This document shows positions 1-5,980 of a stretch of 6,114 nt of DNA, in pieces. The notes below the pieces were generated by a model. That model saw nothing but the letters and a program-made list of their open reading frames with translations. It was not told the DNA's origin and did not search any database. The translations under genes and the position numbers were made by a program. The stretch comes from Lentisphaerota bacterium (GTDB lineage: Bacteria; Verrucomicrobiota; Lentisphaeria; Oligosphaerales; Oligosphaeraceae). Position 1 is the first letter of the stretch, and every line of letters begins with the position of its first letter. The stretch lies in contig JAAZKQ010000404.1 of NCBI GenBank assembly GCA_012799755.1, positions 1 through 6,114 on the forward strand, written 5' to 3'.

Positions 1-30
1 GCTGCGGGCTGCAAGCCCACAGCACGGTTG
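1..30 (+). repeat. Palindromic repeat element, copy A (possibly cut by window edge)
   Basis: The arms GCTGCGGGC (1-9) and GCCCACAGC (15-23) pair with one mismatch around a short loop, and CACGGTTG follows. A related element lies at 224-256 on the other strand. Its strand reads GTTGTGGGCTGC, then GCCCACAAC, then CGGTT. The two look like diverged inverted copies of one small palindromic family. It may extend left of the window. No poly-T tract follows closely, so a terminator role is not supported. Confidence 0.5.
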
Positions 31-58
31 GCGCCTGCGTGTGCCTGGTTTTTTCGTT

Positions 59-86
59 TGCGGGGTCATGTGCCGCTGCGGGGTCA
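59..86. repeat. Short direct repeat TGCGGGGTCA x2
   Basis: The 10-mer TGCGGGGTCA occurs exactly at 59-68 and again at 77-86, an 18-base period. That is twice the 9-base period of the repeat that follows at 122-145. No gene or known site explains it, and chance is possible for so short a match. Confidence 0.3.
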
Positions 87-105
87 AGGTACCTGTGGCG
101 CTGTC

Positions 106-192
106 CGTAAGTTGCGGAACGATGGACAGTATGGACACGATGGACGACGACACCTGCTCGCCCTCCGTCCATACTGTCCATAGCAACTTGCG
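106..192. repeat. Long imperfect inverted repeat with 9-base internal periodicity
   Basis: A perfect 15-bp inverted repeat pairs 122-136 with 167-181 (arm ATGGACAGTATGGAC). It is extended outward by a further 10 pairs, 106-115 with 183-192, of which one is G-T, after a small asymmetric internal loop. The left arm is also a tandem repeat of period 9: ATGGACAGT, ATGGACACG, ATGGACGAC (122-148). The right arm repeats GTCCATA at 167 and 176. The structure is intergenic, downstream of the pseudopilin gene, and its role is unknown. Confidence 0.75.
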
Positions 193-223
193 AGAACAAC
201 AATGATCAATCGGTGACCAGTTA

Positions 224-256
224 CAAACCGTTGTGGGCAGTCAGCAGCCCACAACC
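224..256 (-). repeat. Palindromic repeat element, copy B
   Basis: A perfect 9-bp stem, GTTGTGGGC (230-238) with GCCCACAAC (247-255), encloses an 8-base loop. Read on the minus strand it aligns with the element at 1-30: the stem, the CTGC start of the loop and the trailing CGGTT are shared. The two copies are inverted with respect to each other and flank the larger inverted repeat at 106-192. Confidence 0.55.
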
Positions 257-258
257 AG

Positions 259-296
259 AAAAAATACACCCACGCCGGCAGTTGGTGCCGCCGGCG
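259..296 (-). terminator. Probable Rho-independent terminator of the pseudopilin gene
   Basis: On the minus strand, about 30 bases after the pseudopilin stop codon, the arms CGCCGGC (290-296) and GCCGGCG (273-279) form a 7-bp GC-only stem with a 10-base loop. Six Ts (259-264) follow. The T tract starts about 8 bases past the stem, farther than in a textbook terminator, so confidence is moderate. Confidence 0.45.
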
Positions 297-327
297 CGGG
301 CGCAGTATATCCGTTCGGCGCGTACGT

Positions 328-1044
328 TTACTTCACATCGCCGGCATTGAGGCCAATAGATGGCCACGCCTGGGGTTTGACTTGGCCGCAATGACCATCG
401 CCGTAGAGGAAGTTCACGTAGTCGCCATGCAGGAAGTCCAGGCGGATATCCCAGCCGGTTCTGCTGGCATCATGGACATTGATCACTGCCCAGGTATGTC
501 CATTGGGCGTAATGCAGCCATCCGACATATAGCCGAAATTGGATAGCTGAACAACCCTCAGACGCTGCAAGGGGGCCGTAAGCGTCTTCTCGTTGAACAT
601 GTAGCTGTATTTCCTGTCGGGAAAATCAGGCCGGTTGGCAAAATCCCACCAGTAACTCGCCCGCACAGGGAGGTTGGCGCCGATCGCGTAGGGACTGGTG
701 TAGGCCTTGCTCTTGTCCAAAGCCGGGTCGCCGGGACACTGGAAGCTCTTCTTATCGCCAATATAGCCTAACATCAACTGCTGCGGCGGAATGGACAAGG
801 TCTTTGGCGGGTTATTGGCGCCATTCCAGCCGGTAAAGGGGAAAAAGTCCTCATTGTCATCAGCATACATGGCCATACCAACGCCAATCTGCTTCTGATT
901 GCTGGTGCAGGAAATCGCCCGAGCTTTGGCGCGGGCCTTGCTCAAGGCCGGCAACAGCATCGCTGCCAAGATCGCGATAATCGCAATCACCACCAAGAGT
1001 TCAATAAGGGTGAAAGCCAATACTCGGTAGACTCGTCTGAACAT
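328..1044 (-). CDS. Type II secretion/type IV pilin-like pseudopilin with H-X9-DG motif
   Basis: This 238-residue protein starts with a short positively charged leader (MFRRVYRVLA) and then the class III prepilin segment FTLIELL, with Glu at mature position 5. A hydrophobic helix follows, ending near residue 34. Cleavage by a prepilin peptidase is expected between Ala10 and Phe11; the usual Gly at -1 is Ala here. The periplasmic domain carries an FQCPGD segment (101-106) and, near the C-terminus, His206 followed by nine residues and Asp216-Gly217, the H-X9-DG signature of pseudopilins that are highly multiplied in PVC-group bacteria. The start is backed by AGGAGG six bases upstream (plus coordinates 1051-1056), and a TATAAT promoter lies further up. 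Members are thought to sit in the envelope as minor pilin-like subunits; what this one does is not known. It is divergent from the oxidoreductase gene and appears monocistronic. Confidence 0.9.
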   Translation of the reverse strand: MFRRVYRVLAFTLIELLVVIAIIAILAAMLLPALSKARAKARAISCTSNQKQIGVGMAMYADDNEDFFPFTGWNGANNPPKTLSIPPQQLMLGYIGDKKSFQCPGDPALDKSKAYTSPYAIGANLPVRASYWWDFANRPDFPDRKYSYMFNEKTLTAPLQRLRVVQLSNFGYMSDGCITPNGHTWAVINVHDASRTGWDIRLDFLHGDYVNFLYGDGHCGQVKPQAWPSIGLNAGDVK

Positions 1045-1119
1045 GGCACACCTCCTGCAAAACCGCTTTGCCGCCGGAAATAACTATTAAAACAAACCCC
1101 CGGACGCTGCCTGTGAGTC

Positions 1120-1148
1120 ATTATACTTTTCTTTTCAGCAAAACGCAA
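1120..1148 (-). promoter_or_regulatory. Sigma-70-like promoter of the pseudopilin gene
   Basis: On the minus strand, TTGCGT (1143-1148) and a perfect TATAAT (1120-1125) are separated by exactly 17 bases. Transcription would start near 1113, giving a leader of about 70 bases before the ATG. The -35 box matches only TTG of the consensus. The leader has a small hairpin (GCAAA/TTTGC, 1057-1071) directly abutting the ribosome binding site. Confidence 0.6.
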
Positions 1149-1240
1149 GAAGTAATCGTTTTCGCACTGATAACCAGCCATAAACGCCGATTGCATTGCG
1201 CCAAGACCGGGCCACATTAGCGGAGAAATCCACCGTCGAA

Positions 1241-1276
1241 CCATTCAATCCATCCGTTCCGTCCAATCCGTCCCCA
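1241..1276. repeat. Degenerate 9-base tandem repeat before the oxidoreductase gene
   Basis: Four consecutive units, CCATTCAAT, CCATCCGTT, CCGTCCAAT and CCGTCCCCA, repeat with a 9-base period and end three bases before the AAGGAGG ribosome binding site of the next gene. The period and the GTCCA-rich content match the repeat at 122-181, so both intergenic sides of the pseudopilin gene carry the same type of minisatellite. It would be transcribed as leader RNA if the promoter of the plus-strand gene lies upstream; I see no clear promoter in 1150-1240. Confidence 0.55.
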
Positions 1277-1295
1277 AGAAGGAGGCATTTGCAAC

Positions 1296-2426
1296 ATGCG
1301 TGAGTACAAACTGAGCGTCGTCGGTCTTGGGCACCGTGGCCGTTTCATGTTCAAGCAGTTCTGCCGTTGCCTGCCGGGAGTCGTCGGCGTCGCCGCCTGC
1401 GACCTGCGACCGGAACTCTTCTACGAGGACAGCCACGGCGCCGGCGGCGAAAACTCCGCCCTCGCCAAGCTCTTCCCGGACGCCGTCTTCTACGACGACT
1501 TCGAGGCCATGCTCGACAAGGCCCAGCCGGACATCGTGCTGGTGGAAACTCCCGCGCACTGCCACGCGGAATTCTGCGCCAAGGCATTGGTGCGCAATAT
1601 CCACGTCTATTCGGACATTCCCTCGGTGGCCTCCACTGCGGAAGCGGATATGCTCTGGGACGCCCAACAGCGCTCGCAGGCCCTGTTGATGACCGGCGCG
1701 ACCACCTGCGGCTATGGCTTTGTGCTCAAGCTCCAGGAGCTCTACCGCCAAGGGCTGCTGGGGAACCCCTATCAATTGGAAGCCTAATACATCCACGACT
1801 GCCGTTATCTCTGGGAAGAAACGCCCTGGCGCCGCCCCGCGCCGGGCAAGCGCGGCCCGATCACCTACTGCACCCATTCGCTGGGGCCGCTGCTGTCCAT
1901 TCTTGACGAGGATTTGCGCAGCGTGGTCTGCGTTGACACCGGCAGCCACGTCAGCGGCGAACCCTACGCGCACGACGCCCAGATCGCACTGTACAAGACG
2001 CCCGGCAATGTCGTCGTAAGGCAGACCTGCTCGTTCATCACCCACGGTCCGCAAGGACATTCCTATAAAGTCTACGGCACCAAGGGCTATTTCGAACGCC
2101 TCAACAAACGCGGCCCCATAGCCGATCACGTGTTGTTCAAATCAACGGACGAACCTTGGAACGGCCAACTGCAAGCCCTCGCCGTCGGCACCAAGCCCGA
2201 GGGCCTTGACGCCATGCTGCCCAAAGACCTCCAGGGCTGTCTCGGGCACGGCGGCGCCGATGAATACCTCGCCTTCACCTTCATCAATGCCCTGCGCAAC
2301 GGCGCCAAACAGGCGCCCATTGACCTCCGTGCCGGCCTGCGCATGACCCTCCCCGGCATCTTCGCCGCCGAGTCCGCACGCCTTGGCGGCAAGCCCGTCG
2401 AAATCACCTACCCCTGGGACAGGTAA
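1296..2426 (+). pseudogene. Gfo/Idh/MocA-family oxidoreductase interrupted by one in-frame TAA
   Basis: The frame encodes an NAD(P)-dependent sugar or cyclitol dehydrogenase-like protein of 376 codons, a normal family length, except that codon 164 (1785-1787) is TAA. Start: ATG with AAGGAGG ten bases upstream (1279-1285). The Rossmann fold shows VVGLGHRG, with GxGxxG at residues 10-15, an acidic Asp36 after the second strand, and ETPAHCH (84-90). After the stop the same frame continues for 212 codons to its natural TAA without another stop or frameshift, giving YIHDCRYLWEETPW, HSLGP (194-198) and the C-terminal beta-sheet domain. A one-base change from GAA (Glu) would explain the break. If terminated, the 163-residue product has only the cofactor domain and is probably non-functional. 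The usual catalytic EKP motif is SDIP (106-109), placing Ile where Lys is expected, so even the intact form may have altered chemistry. Substrate unknown. The family assignment is sure; pseudogene status is less so, because a sequencing error is possible. Confidence 0.8.
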
Positions 2427-2465
2427 GCCACAGCGCCCCGGAAAAACGCCGAGTTGCCACGCTAT

Positions 2466-2477
2466 CCGGCATGCCGG
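2466..2477. repeat. 12-bp perfect palindrome between convergent genes
   Basis: CCGGCATGCCGG sits in the 56-base gap between the convergent oxidoreductase and hydrolase genes. It could form a short hairpin in either transcript. No T tract follows on the plus strand. On the minus strand five Ts come about 25 bases later, after a weak GCCG/CGGC pairing, so at best it is part of an imperfect termination region. Confidence 0.3.
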
Positions 2478-2482
2478 TTACC

Positions 2483-5482
2483 TCAGTAACTCAGGTGCAT
2501 GAACTGCTTGGCGGACTTTTCGCCGCCGATGCCGGGAACCTGTTGTATGTAGCCCTCGCGAGTCTTGCCGTCATCGCAGTCATTGACCAGATAGTTGAAA
2601 CGGCAGCGCCGCTGGCCGGCACTAGTATCAGCGCCCAAGGCCGCAAAGGGCAGTTCCGCGATGTAAGTGGTGGTCTTGCCCGCGTCATCGCGGCTGGTCT
2701 CCAAGCGAATCAGCTTGGCGACGGCAGTAGTGCTGAAGCCCCCGGGCGCCGACCAGATAAAGACCTCGTTGCCGCCGTCATCGCGACGACTCAAACCGAT
2801 CTCCCAGAAGCTGTCCTGCTGCGGAAGCTGCAAGCCGAGCTGCACATTGTCACCTTGGAACATGTCGTTTCCGCTGAAGGGCTGGCAGTGCCTATCGTCC
2901 CGGACGACGATTTTGACGACAAAGGCGCTGTCGCTGCAACGCAGCCAGGCCTTGGCGCTAAGGTCCTCGGGCCCCCGCCAGAAAAGTTGCTGCCAGGTGG
3001 ATTCAAAAGGCACCAGCTGTTGCACCTGGGATTTGTCTTCCATTACGAATTGCGGCTCGGCCGGAAAATCTCCGGCAGGCAGCACCACACCGTGATTGAG
3101 CCGCCGCGGCAAAGACAGGCGCCACTGCTCGCCCGCCGATATTTCCACCACGGTCTCGCGACCGTTGAAATCCGCCGCAGCGGTAAAGGTCACCGGCATG
3201 ACAACGCGCTCGCCCGCCTTGAGCGTGGTTTCTCCCCGGTCAGGCGTCACCGTCAGTCCGGCTTGTGGCACAAAGCGATAGTGGTAGTTGATCGTCTCCG
3301 CCGTCTTGTTTTCCAAGGCAAAGGAGAAGGATTGGCTCTGGCCGGGGAAGATCACAAAATCCTCATCCTGCTTAATGATGTCACCGATGGGCAGGGGCGG
3401 CGCCGCCTGCCCACTGATTTTGAGAAAGGCCGGACGCGCCTCCGCCCTAAGCATGATGGTGCCCTGTTCGAGTGCCGCCGGCGTTTCATTGCCGAAAATA
3501 TCAACCATTACGGCCTGGCCACTAATGCCGACGACAAAGAGCGAATACGGTGTACGCCCCCAGGACCAATGCGGCAGCAGCCAGTCGCCATCGCGATCCT
3601 TGAACAGCATCAGACTGTAGTCGTTAGCACCGGACGACGATACAAACTCGCCGTCGGCGAAATAATTCGCCAGCATGGTGTAGGTGGCGTAGGCGGATTT
3701 GGGATGAAAGTCCGCCGTGATGATGCCGTAGTTATGCTCGCCATCCTTGGGATCGCGTCCCTTGGAATAGAGATTGTACCAGCTGTAGCCGGCAGCGCCA
3801 TGAGCCCAGGCCGACAGCAGTTTCTGCACCAAGGTCTCCGCCTGATTGACCTCGCTGGTGCGACCGATGGAGGTAATGCCGGTTTCATTGGAAAACCACG
3901 GCTTGTCATCGCCATGGCGCGCACGCATTTCGGCCATGATCGGCAGACGCCGGACATAATTGATGGCCGGCCCGTGCATGTGGATGCAAAAGATATCGTA
4001 GTAATCTTGGGCCTGCGCCAGCACCGTCTCCAGGTACTTGGGCGCAGCGCTGCGTGTCGGATACGACGCATCCAACCCTGCGAAACCGGCAATTTTCACC
4101 TGGATTTTCGGTGCCTTCTCCTTGGTTGCTTCGTAGGCCAGTTTCAACAGCTTGACGTAGTCTTCCGGGGGGAAGTTGGCAAAGGCGGCCAAGTCGGGTT
4201 CATTCCAGACCACGACGTAGGGAATGCGGTCGCGATAACGCTCCGCAAAACGGGCGATGTAATTCCGCCACGCGTCATAGTCGGGGCGTTGGCCGCGACC
4301 GGGGCGGCCTTCCACGACAGGCTGCCAGTCTTTGGCGATGGCCCAGCGGGTATTGCCGCCGTAAATCGGCTCGAAAGCGATGCCATGGCGGTCAAGCAAC
4401 TCCAGCTGTGAATCCGGTTCGGAGAAATCCCAGCTGTCAGGCGTGCGCTGGACATAGGGCCAGCAGGCTGAACCGCGCATGACTTTGACGCCGCAGCGCG
4501 CCGCCGCCAGCACGATGAGCTCCTTTGCCGCCGGTGAATAACGCTCCAAGTGGTCGCAGATGCCGAACACGAAGGTCTTGTTGGGCGTAAAGGTCGGCCC
4601 GGCAGCCTTTGCCATGTGAATGTAGGATGCCTGCGGGCGATCAGCCGCCGTCAATGGCGCTGTTCCCCAGCGAACGTGGTACACGCCATAGCGCTCCGGC
4701 ATGGGCAGGAGCAGCGCCGGCACCGTCGCCGCGGCCGGCAAGTCAAGTGCCAAATCCTGACGCAGCACCTCCTCGCCAAAGGGTCCGGTCACCAGCACCT
4801 GGCCCTTCTCCTGCCGAGGCAACACCGTTGGATTGACGGCAAAAAGCTGCGGTTGCCGACCATCCATCACCCAGAACAACGGGTCTCCCGTATCCAGCTT
4901 GAAGATCATATCGGCTTCCAGCAATTCGACCGTCACCGTCCCCAAACCGATCAGTCCGCCGCGAGCCTTATCCCGAAAACTAACGGACAGCCCATAGAAA
5001 ACCAGCGGCTGATCCAGGACCTTGTTGCCGCCATTCATACCGCCCCAACGTGTTGTGCTGGGATTGGCCGCGTCAACCTCGCATTGCAGAGTCTGCCAGC
5101 CGGCAACACCCTGCTTGACCTCCAAATAGTGCTGGTAGATCTCACCGTCGCCATCCCGCAAACGCAGGCCGAGGCGGCGGGCGTTAGCGTCCTCGGGAAG
5201 CCACACCTCCACGGACACCCGCAGTTTGCGAAAGAACGGTATCTGCTCCAGGCGCTGACCGCGCAGGGAGAAGGTCATCTCCGTCCAGCCCTTGTTGTCG
5301 CCTTCCCAGCGAATCATCCGCGCTGGTCGGCCGGCCTGCTCCCGCACCCCCTCGTCCACCGATGGCCGGCCGTCGTAAATTGATGCCTGTATGTCCTCCG
5401 AACTCAAATCAAATACCTGCACGGCTTGCAGGGCAACGGCGGCCAACGCCAAAATACAAACACAACGCAGTGCTGACTTCAT
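2483..5482 (-). CDS. Secreted multidomain clan GH-A-like glycoside hydrolase with CBM9-like C-terminus
   Basis: This 999-residue protein should be exported and hydrolyse glycosidic bonds of an unidentified glycan. The chosen ATG (5480-5482) gives a clear signal peptide, MKSALRCVCILALAAVALQA, with likely cleavage after Ala20, and has AGGAG six bases upstream (5489-5493). Residues about 21-190 form a jelly-roll, carbohydrate-binding-like region. About 290-610 are a (beta/alpha)8 catalytic domain: VVWNEPD holds the presumed acid/base Glu428, CIHMHG (499-504) is a strand-6-like segment, WFSNETG holds the presumed nucleophile Glu533, and GYSWYNLY follows at 565-572. About 613-693 resemble the small beta-domain that follows such barrels, and about 705-790 an Ig/NEW3-like domain. 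About 808-999 are CBM9-like, with YIAELPFAALG, FNYLVNDCDDGKTREG and a PGIGGEK ending. The overall pattern resembles GH39/GH5-type enzymes, but I cannot name the family. It lies convergent to the oxidoreductase gene, and a terminator sits just upstream, suggesting its own promoter. Confidence 0.88.
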   Translation of the reverse strand: MKSALRCVCILALAAVALQAVQVFDLSSEDIQASIYDGRPSVDEGVREQAGRPARMIRWEGDNKGWTEMTFSLRGQRLEQIPFFRKLRVSVEVWLPEDANARRLGLRLRDGDGEIYQHYLEVKQGVAGWQTLQCEVDAANPSTTRWGGMNGGNKVLDQPLVFYGLSVSFRDKARGGLIGLGTVTVELLEADMIFKLDTGDPLFWVMDGRQPQLFAVNPTVLPRQEKGQVLVTGPFGEEVLRQDLALDLPAAATVPALLLPMPERYGVYHVRWGTAPLTAADRPQASYIHMAKAAGPTFTPNKTFVFGICDHLERYSPAAKELIVLAAARCGVKVMRGSACWPYVQRTPDSWDFSEPDSQLELLDRHGIAFEPIYGGNTRWAIAKDWQPVVEGRPGRGQRPDYDAWRNYIARFAERYRDRIPYVVVWNEPDLAAFANFPPEDYVKLLKLAYEATKEKAPKIQVKIAGFAGLDASYPTRSAAPKYLETVLAQAQDYYDIFCIHMHGPAINYVRRLPIMAEMRARHGDDKPWFSNETGITSIGRTSEVNQAETLVQKLLSAWAHGAAGYSWYNLYSKGRDPKDGEHNYGIITADFHPKSAYATYTMLANYFADGEFVSSSGANDYSLMLFKDRDGDWLLPHWSWGRTPYSLFVVGISGQAVMVDIFGNETPAALEQGTIMLRAEARPAFLKISGQAAPPLPIGDIIKQDEDFVIFPGQSQSFSFALENKTAETINYHYRFVPQAGLTVTPDRGETTLKAGERVVMPVTFTAAADFNGRETVVEISAGEQWRLSLPRRLNHGVVLPAGDFPAEPQFVMEDKSQVQQLVPFESTWQQLFWRGPEDLSAKAWLRCSDSAFVVKIVVRDDRHCQPFSGNDMFQGDNVQLGLQLPQQDSFWEIGLSRRDDGGNEVFIWSAPGGFSTTAVAKLIRLETSRDDAGKTTTYIAELPFAALGADTSAGQRRCRFNYLVNDCDDGKTREGYIQQVPGIGGEKSAKQFMHLSY

Positions 5483-5533
5483 GTGAAACTCCTGTGCTGG
5501 AAGATGCTTACGCGCAACACGGCCGAAAGACAC

Positions 5534-5563
5534 AATGTAGCCAAAACAAAGGCCCTTCGCCAA
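5534..5563 (-). promoter_or_regulatory. Possible promoter of the hydrolase gene
   Basis: On the minus strand TTGGCG (5558-5563) and TACATT (5534-5539) are 18 bases apart and would start transcription about 45 bases before the hydrolase ATG. The -35 box lies inside the terminator hairpin at 5551-5575. Both boxes are imperfect. The main argument is that a promoter is needed between the terminator and the gene. Confidence 0.25.
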
Positions 5564-5575
5564 CAGCGAAAGGCC
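5543..5575 (-). terminator. Rho-independent terminator upstream of the hydrolase gene
   Basis: On the minus strand GGCCTTTCGC (5566-5575) and GCGAAGGGCC (5551-5560) form a 10-bp stem with one G-U pair and a 5-base loop, followed by TTTGTTTT. On the plus strand the same stem has a C-A mismatch and a poorer T tract, so the minus orientation is favoured. It ends transcripts arriving from the remnant reading frame at 5600-5719, or it works as an attenuator ahead of the hydrolase. Confidence 0.65.
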
Positions 5576-5599
5576 CTATGGGTGTTTTTGCGTAAGCGG

Positions 5600-5719
5600 T
5601 CAGGAATTGGGCGCCGCAGGCAGTTCGGCGTCCCAATCCTTCATGTGGGCGTTGCCATCCAGCTGCTTCTTGACAAAGGAAAGACCGCCATTGGAATTGA
5701 TTTCTTCTGAGCTCTGCAT
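5600..5719 (-). pseudogene. Coding-like 3' remnant or small ORF (39 codons), possibly a pseudopilin tail
   Basis: The frame reads from Met at 5717-5719 to TGA at 5600. From about 5705 down it uses codons like its neighbours (AAG AAG CAG CTG, GCC GAA CTG, GCG GCG CCC) and encodes SNGGLSFVKKQLDG then NAHMKDWDAELPAAPNS. A terminator follows 25 bases after the stop, as expected for the true 3' end of a gene. Upstream of about 5710 the sequence becomes AT-rich and loses coding character, and no ribosome binding site precedes the Met. I read it as the tail of a gene whose 5' part has been lost. The GGLSFV..LDG..H pattern faintly recalls the end of H-X9-DG pseudopilins, but the His and the exact spacing are absent. 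A genuine short gene cannot be excluded. Confidence 0.4.
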
Positions 5720-5975
5720 TAGCTTGATTATTGGTACCCTCGTTGGTGAGTGGAATTGTAATATTGGAAACATATATAATATGCTGCAAACCAACTGGTT
5801 GCCAAGTTTTTTTTGACTGTTTTCAGGAGTATTGCTTCACGGATTCAGGATAATGCTTATGAAGAGCGTTTCAAAGCATTTTTTGCGGGAGAGAGCCGCG
5901 TTATGTAACCAGTCACTGATTGATAATTGGCTGTTTTCTGTTGTCCTGCGATGGAAACCATCTTTCGTGTTTACT
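5720..5975. other. AT-rich stretch without a recognisable gene
   Basis: This region is visibly richer in A and T than the rest of the window, with T runs at 5807-5814 and 5881-5885. Frames on both strands are short or lack coding character and plausible starts. A GCAAACC/GGTTGC pairing (5786-5802) followed by eight Ts could act as a weak plus-strand terminator, but no plus-strand gene precedes it. Apart from the candidate minus-strand promoter I see nothing identifiable. Confidence 0.5.
5776..5805 (-). promoter_or_regulatory. Possible sigma-70-like promoter reading toward the remnant and hydrolase
   Basis: On the minus strand TTGGCA (5800-5805, five of six consensus bases) and TATTAT (5776-5781, five of six) are separated by 18 bases. 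Transcription would begin near 5769, run through the 39-codon frame and meet the terminator at 5543-5575, giving an RNA of roughly 220 bases. The AT-rich background makes chance matches more likely. Confidence 0.4.
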
Positions 5976-5980
5976 ATGTC

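Noticed and set aside
122..181. CRISPR-like array
   Set aside because: Units are 9 bases and contiguous, with no spacers of 25-40 bases and no adjacent cas genes. It is a minisatellite folded into a hairpin.
84..269. 61-codon minus-strand frame
   Set aside because: It runs through the inverted repeat and across the pseudopilin terminator. No ribosome binding site or family resemblance is visible.
1785..1787. Selenocysteine, pyrrolysine or programmed readthrough at the oxidoreductase stop
   Set aside because: Selenocysteine uses TGA and pyrrolysine TAG, while this is TAA. The following TAC ATC is not a known readthrough context. A point mutation or sequencing error is simpler.
1245..2129. 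294-codon minus-strand frame opposite the oxidoreductase
   Set aside because: This is codon-aligned antisense of the Gfo/Idh/MocA frame, with no recognisable domain. It passes the TAA site because its complement TTA is Leu.
1914..2426. Second half of the oxidoreductase as an independent gene starting at TTG 1914
   Set aside because: There is no ribosome binding site at that TTG. The protein between codon 164 and there (YIHDCRYLW through HSLGP) belongs to the same fold and would be omitted. It is one gene with a stop in it.
2471..4411. Long plus-strand open frame (646 codons) opposite the hydrolase, continued at 4550-5383 in the same frame
   Set aside because: It is exactly codon-aligned antisense to the hydrolase. 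Stops there would need TTA, CTA or TCA codons in the hydrolase, which a GC-rich gene rarely uses. It has no ribosome binding site, and the hydrolase strand shows clear domains and a signal peptide.
5483..5563. 27-residue upstream extension of the hydrolase
   Set aside because: The upstream ATG would put a polar segment before the signal peptide and would start inside the terminator hairpin. The Met at 5480-5482 has AGGAG at good spacing and begins a clean signal peptide.
5786..5814. Plus-strand terminator (weak hairpin plus eight Ts)
   Set aside because: The stem is short and bulged, and no plus-strand gene lies upstream that would need it.
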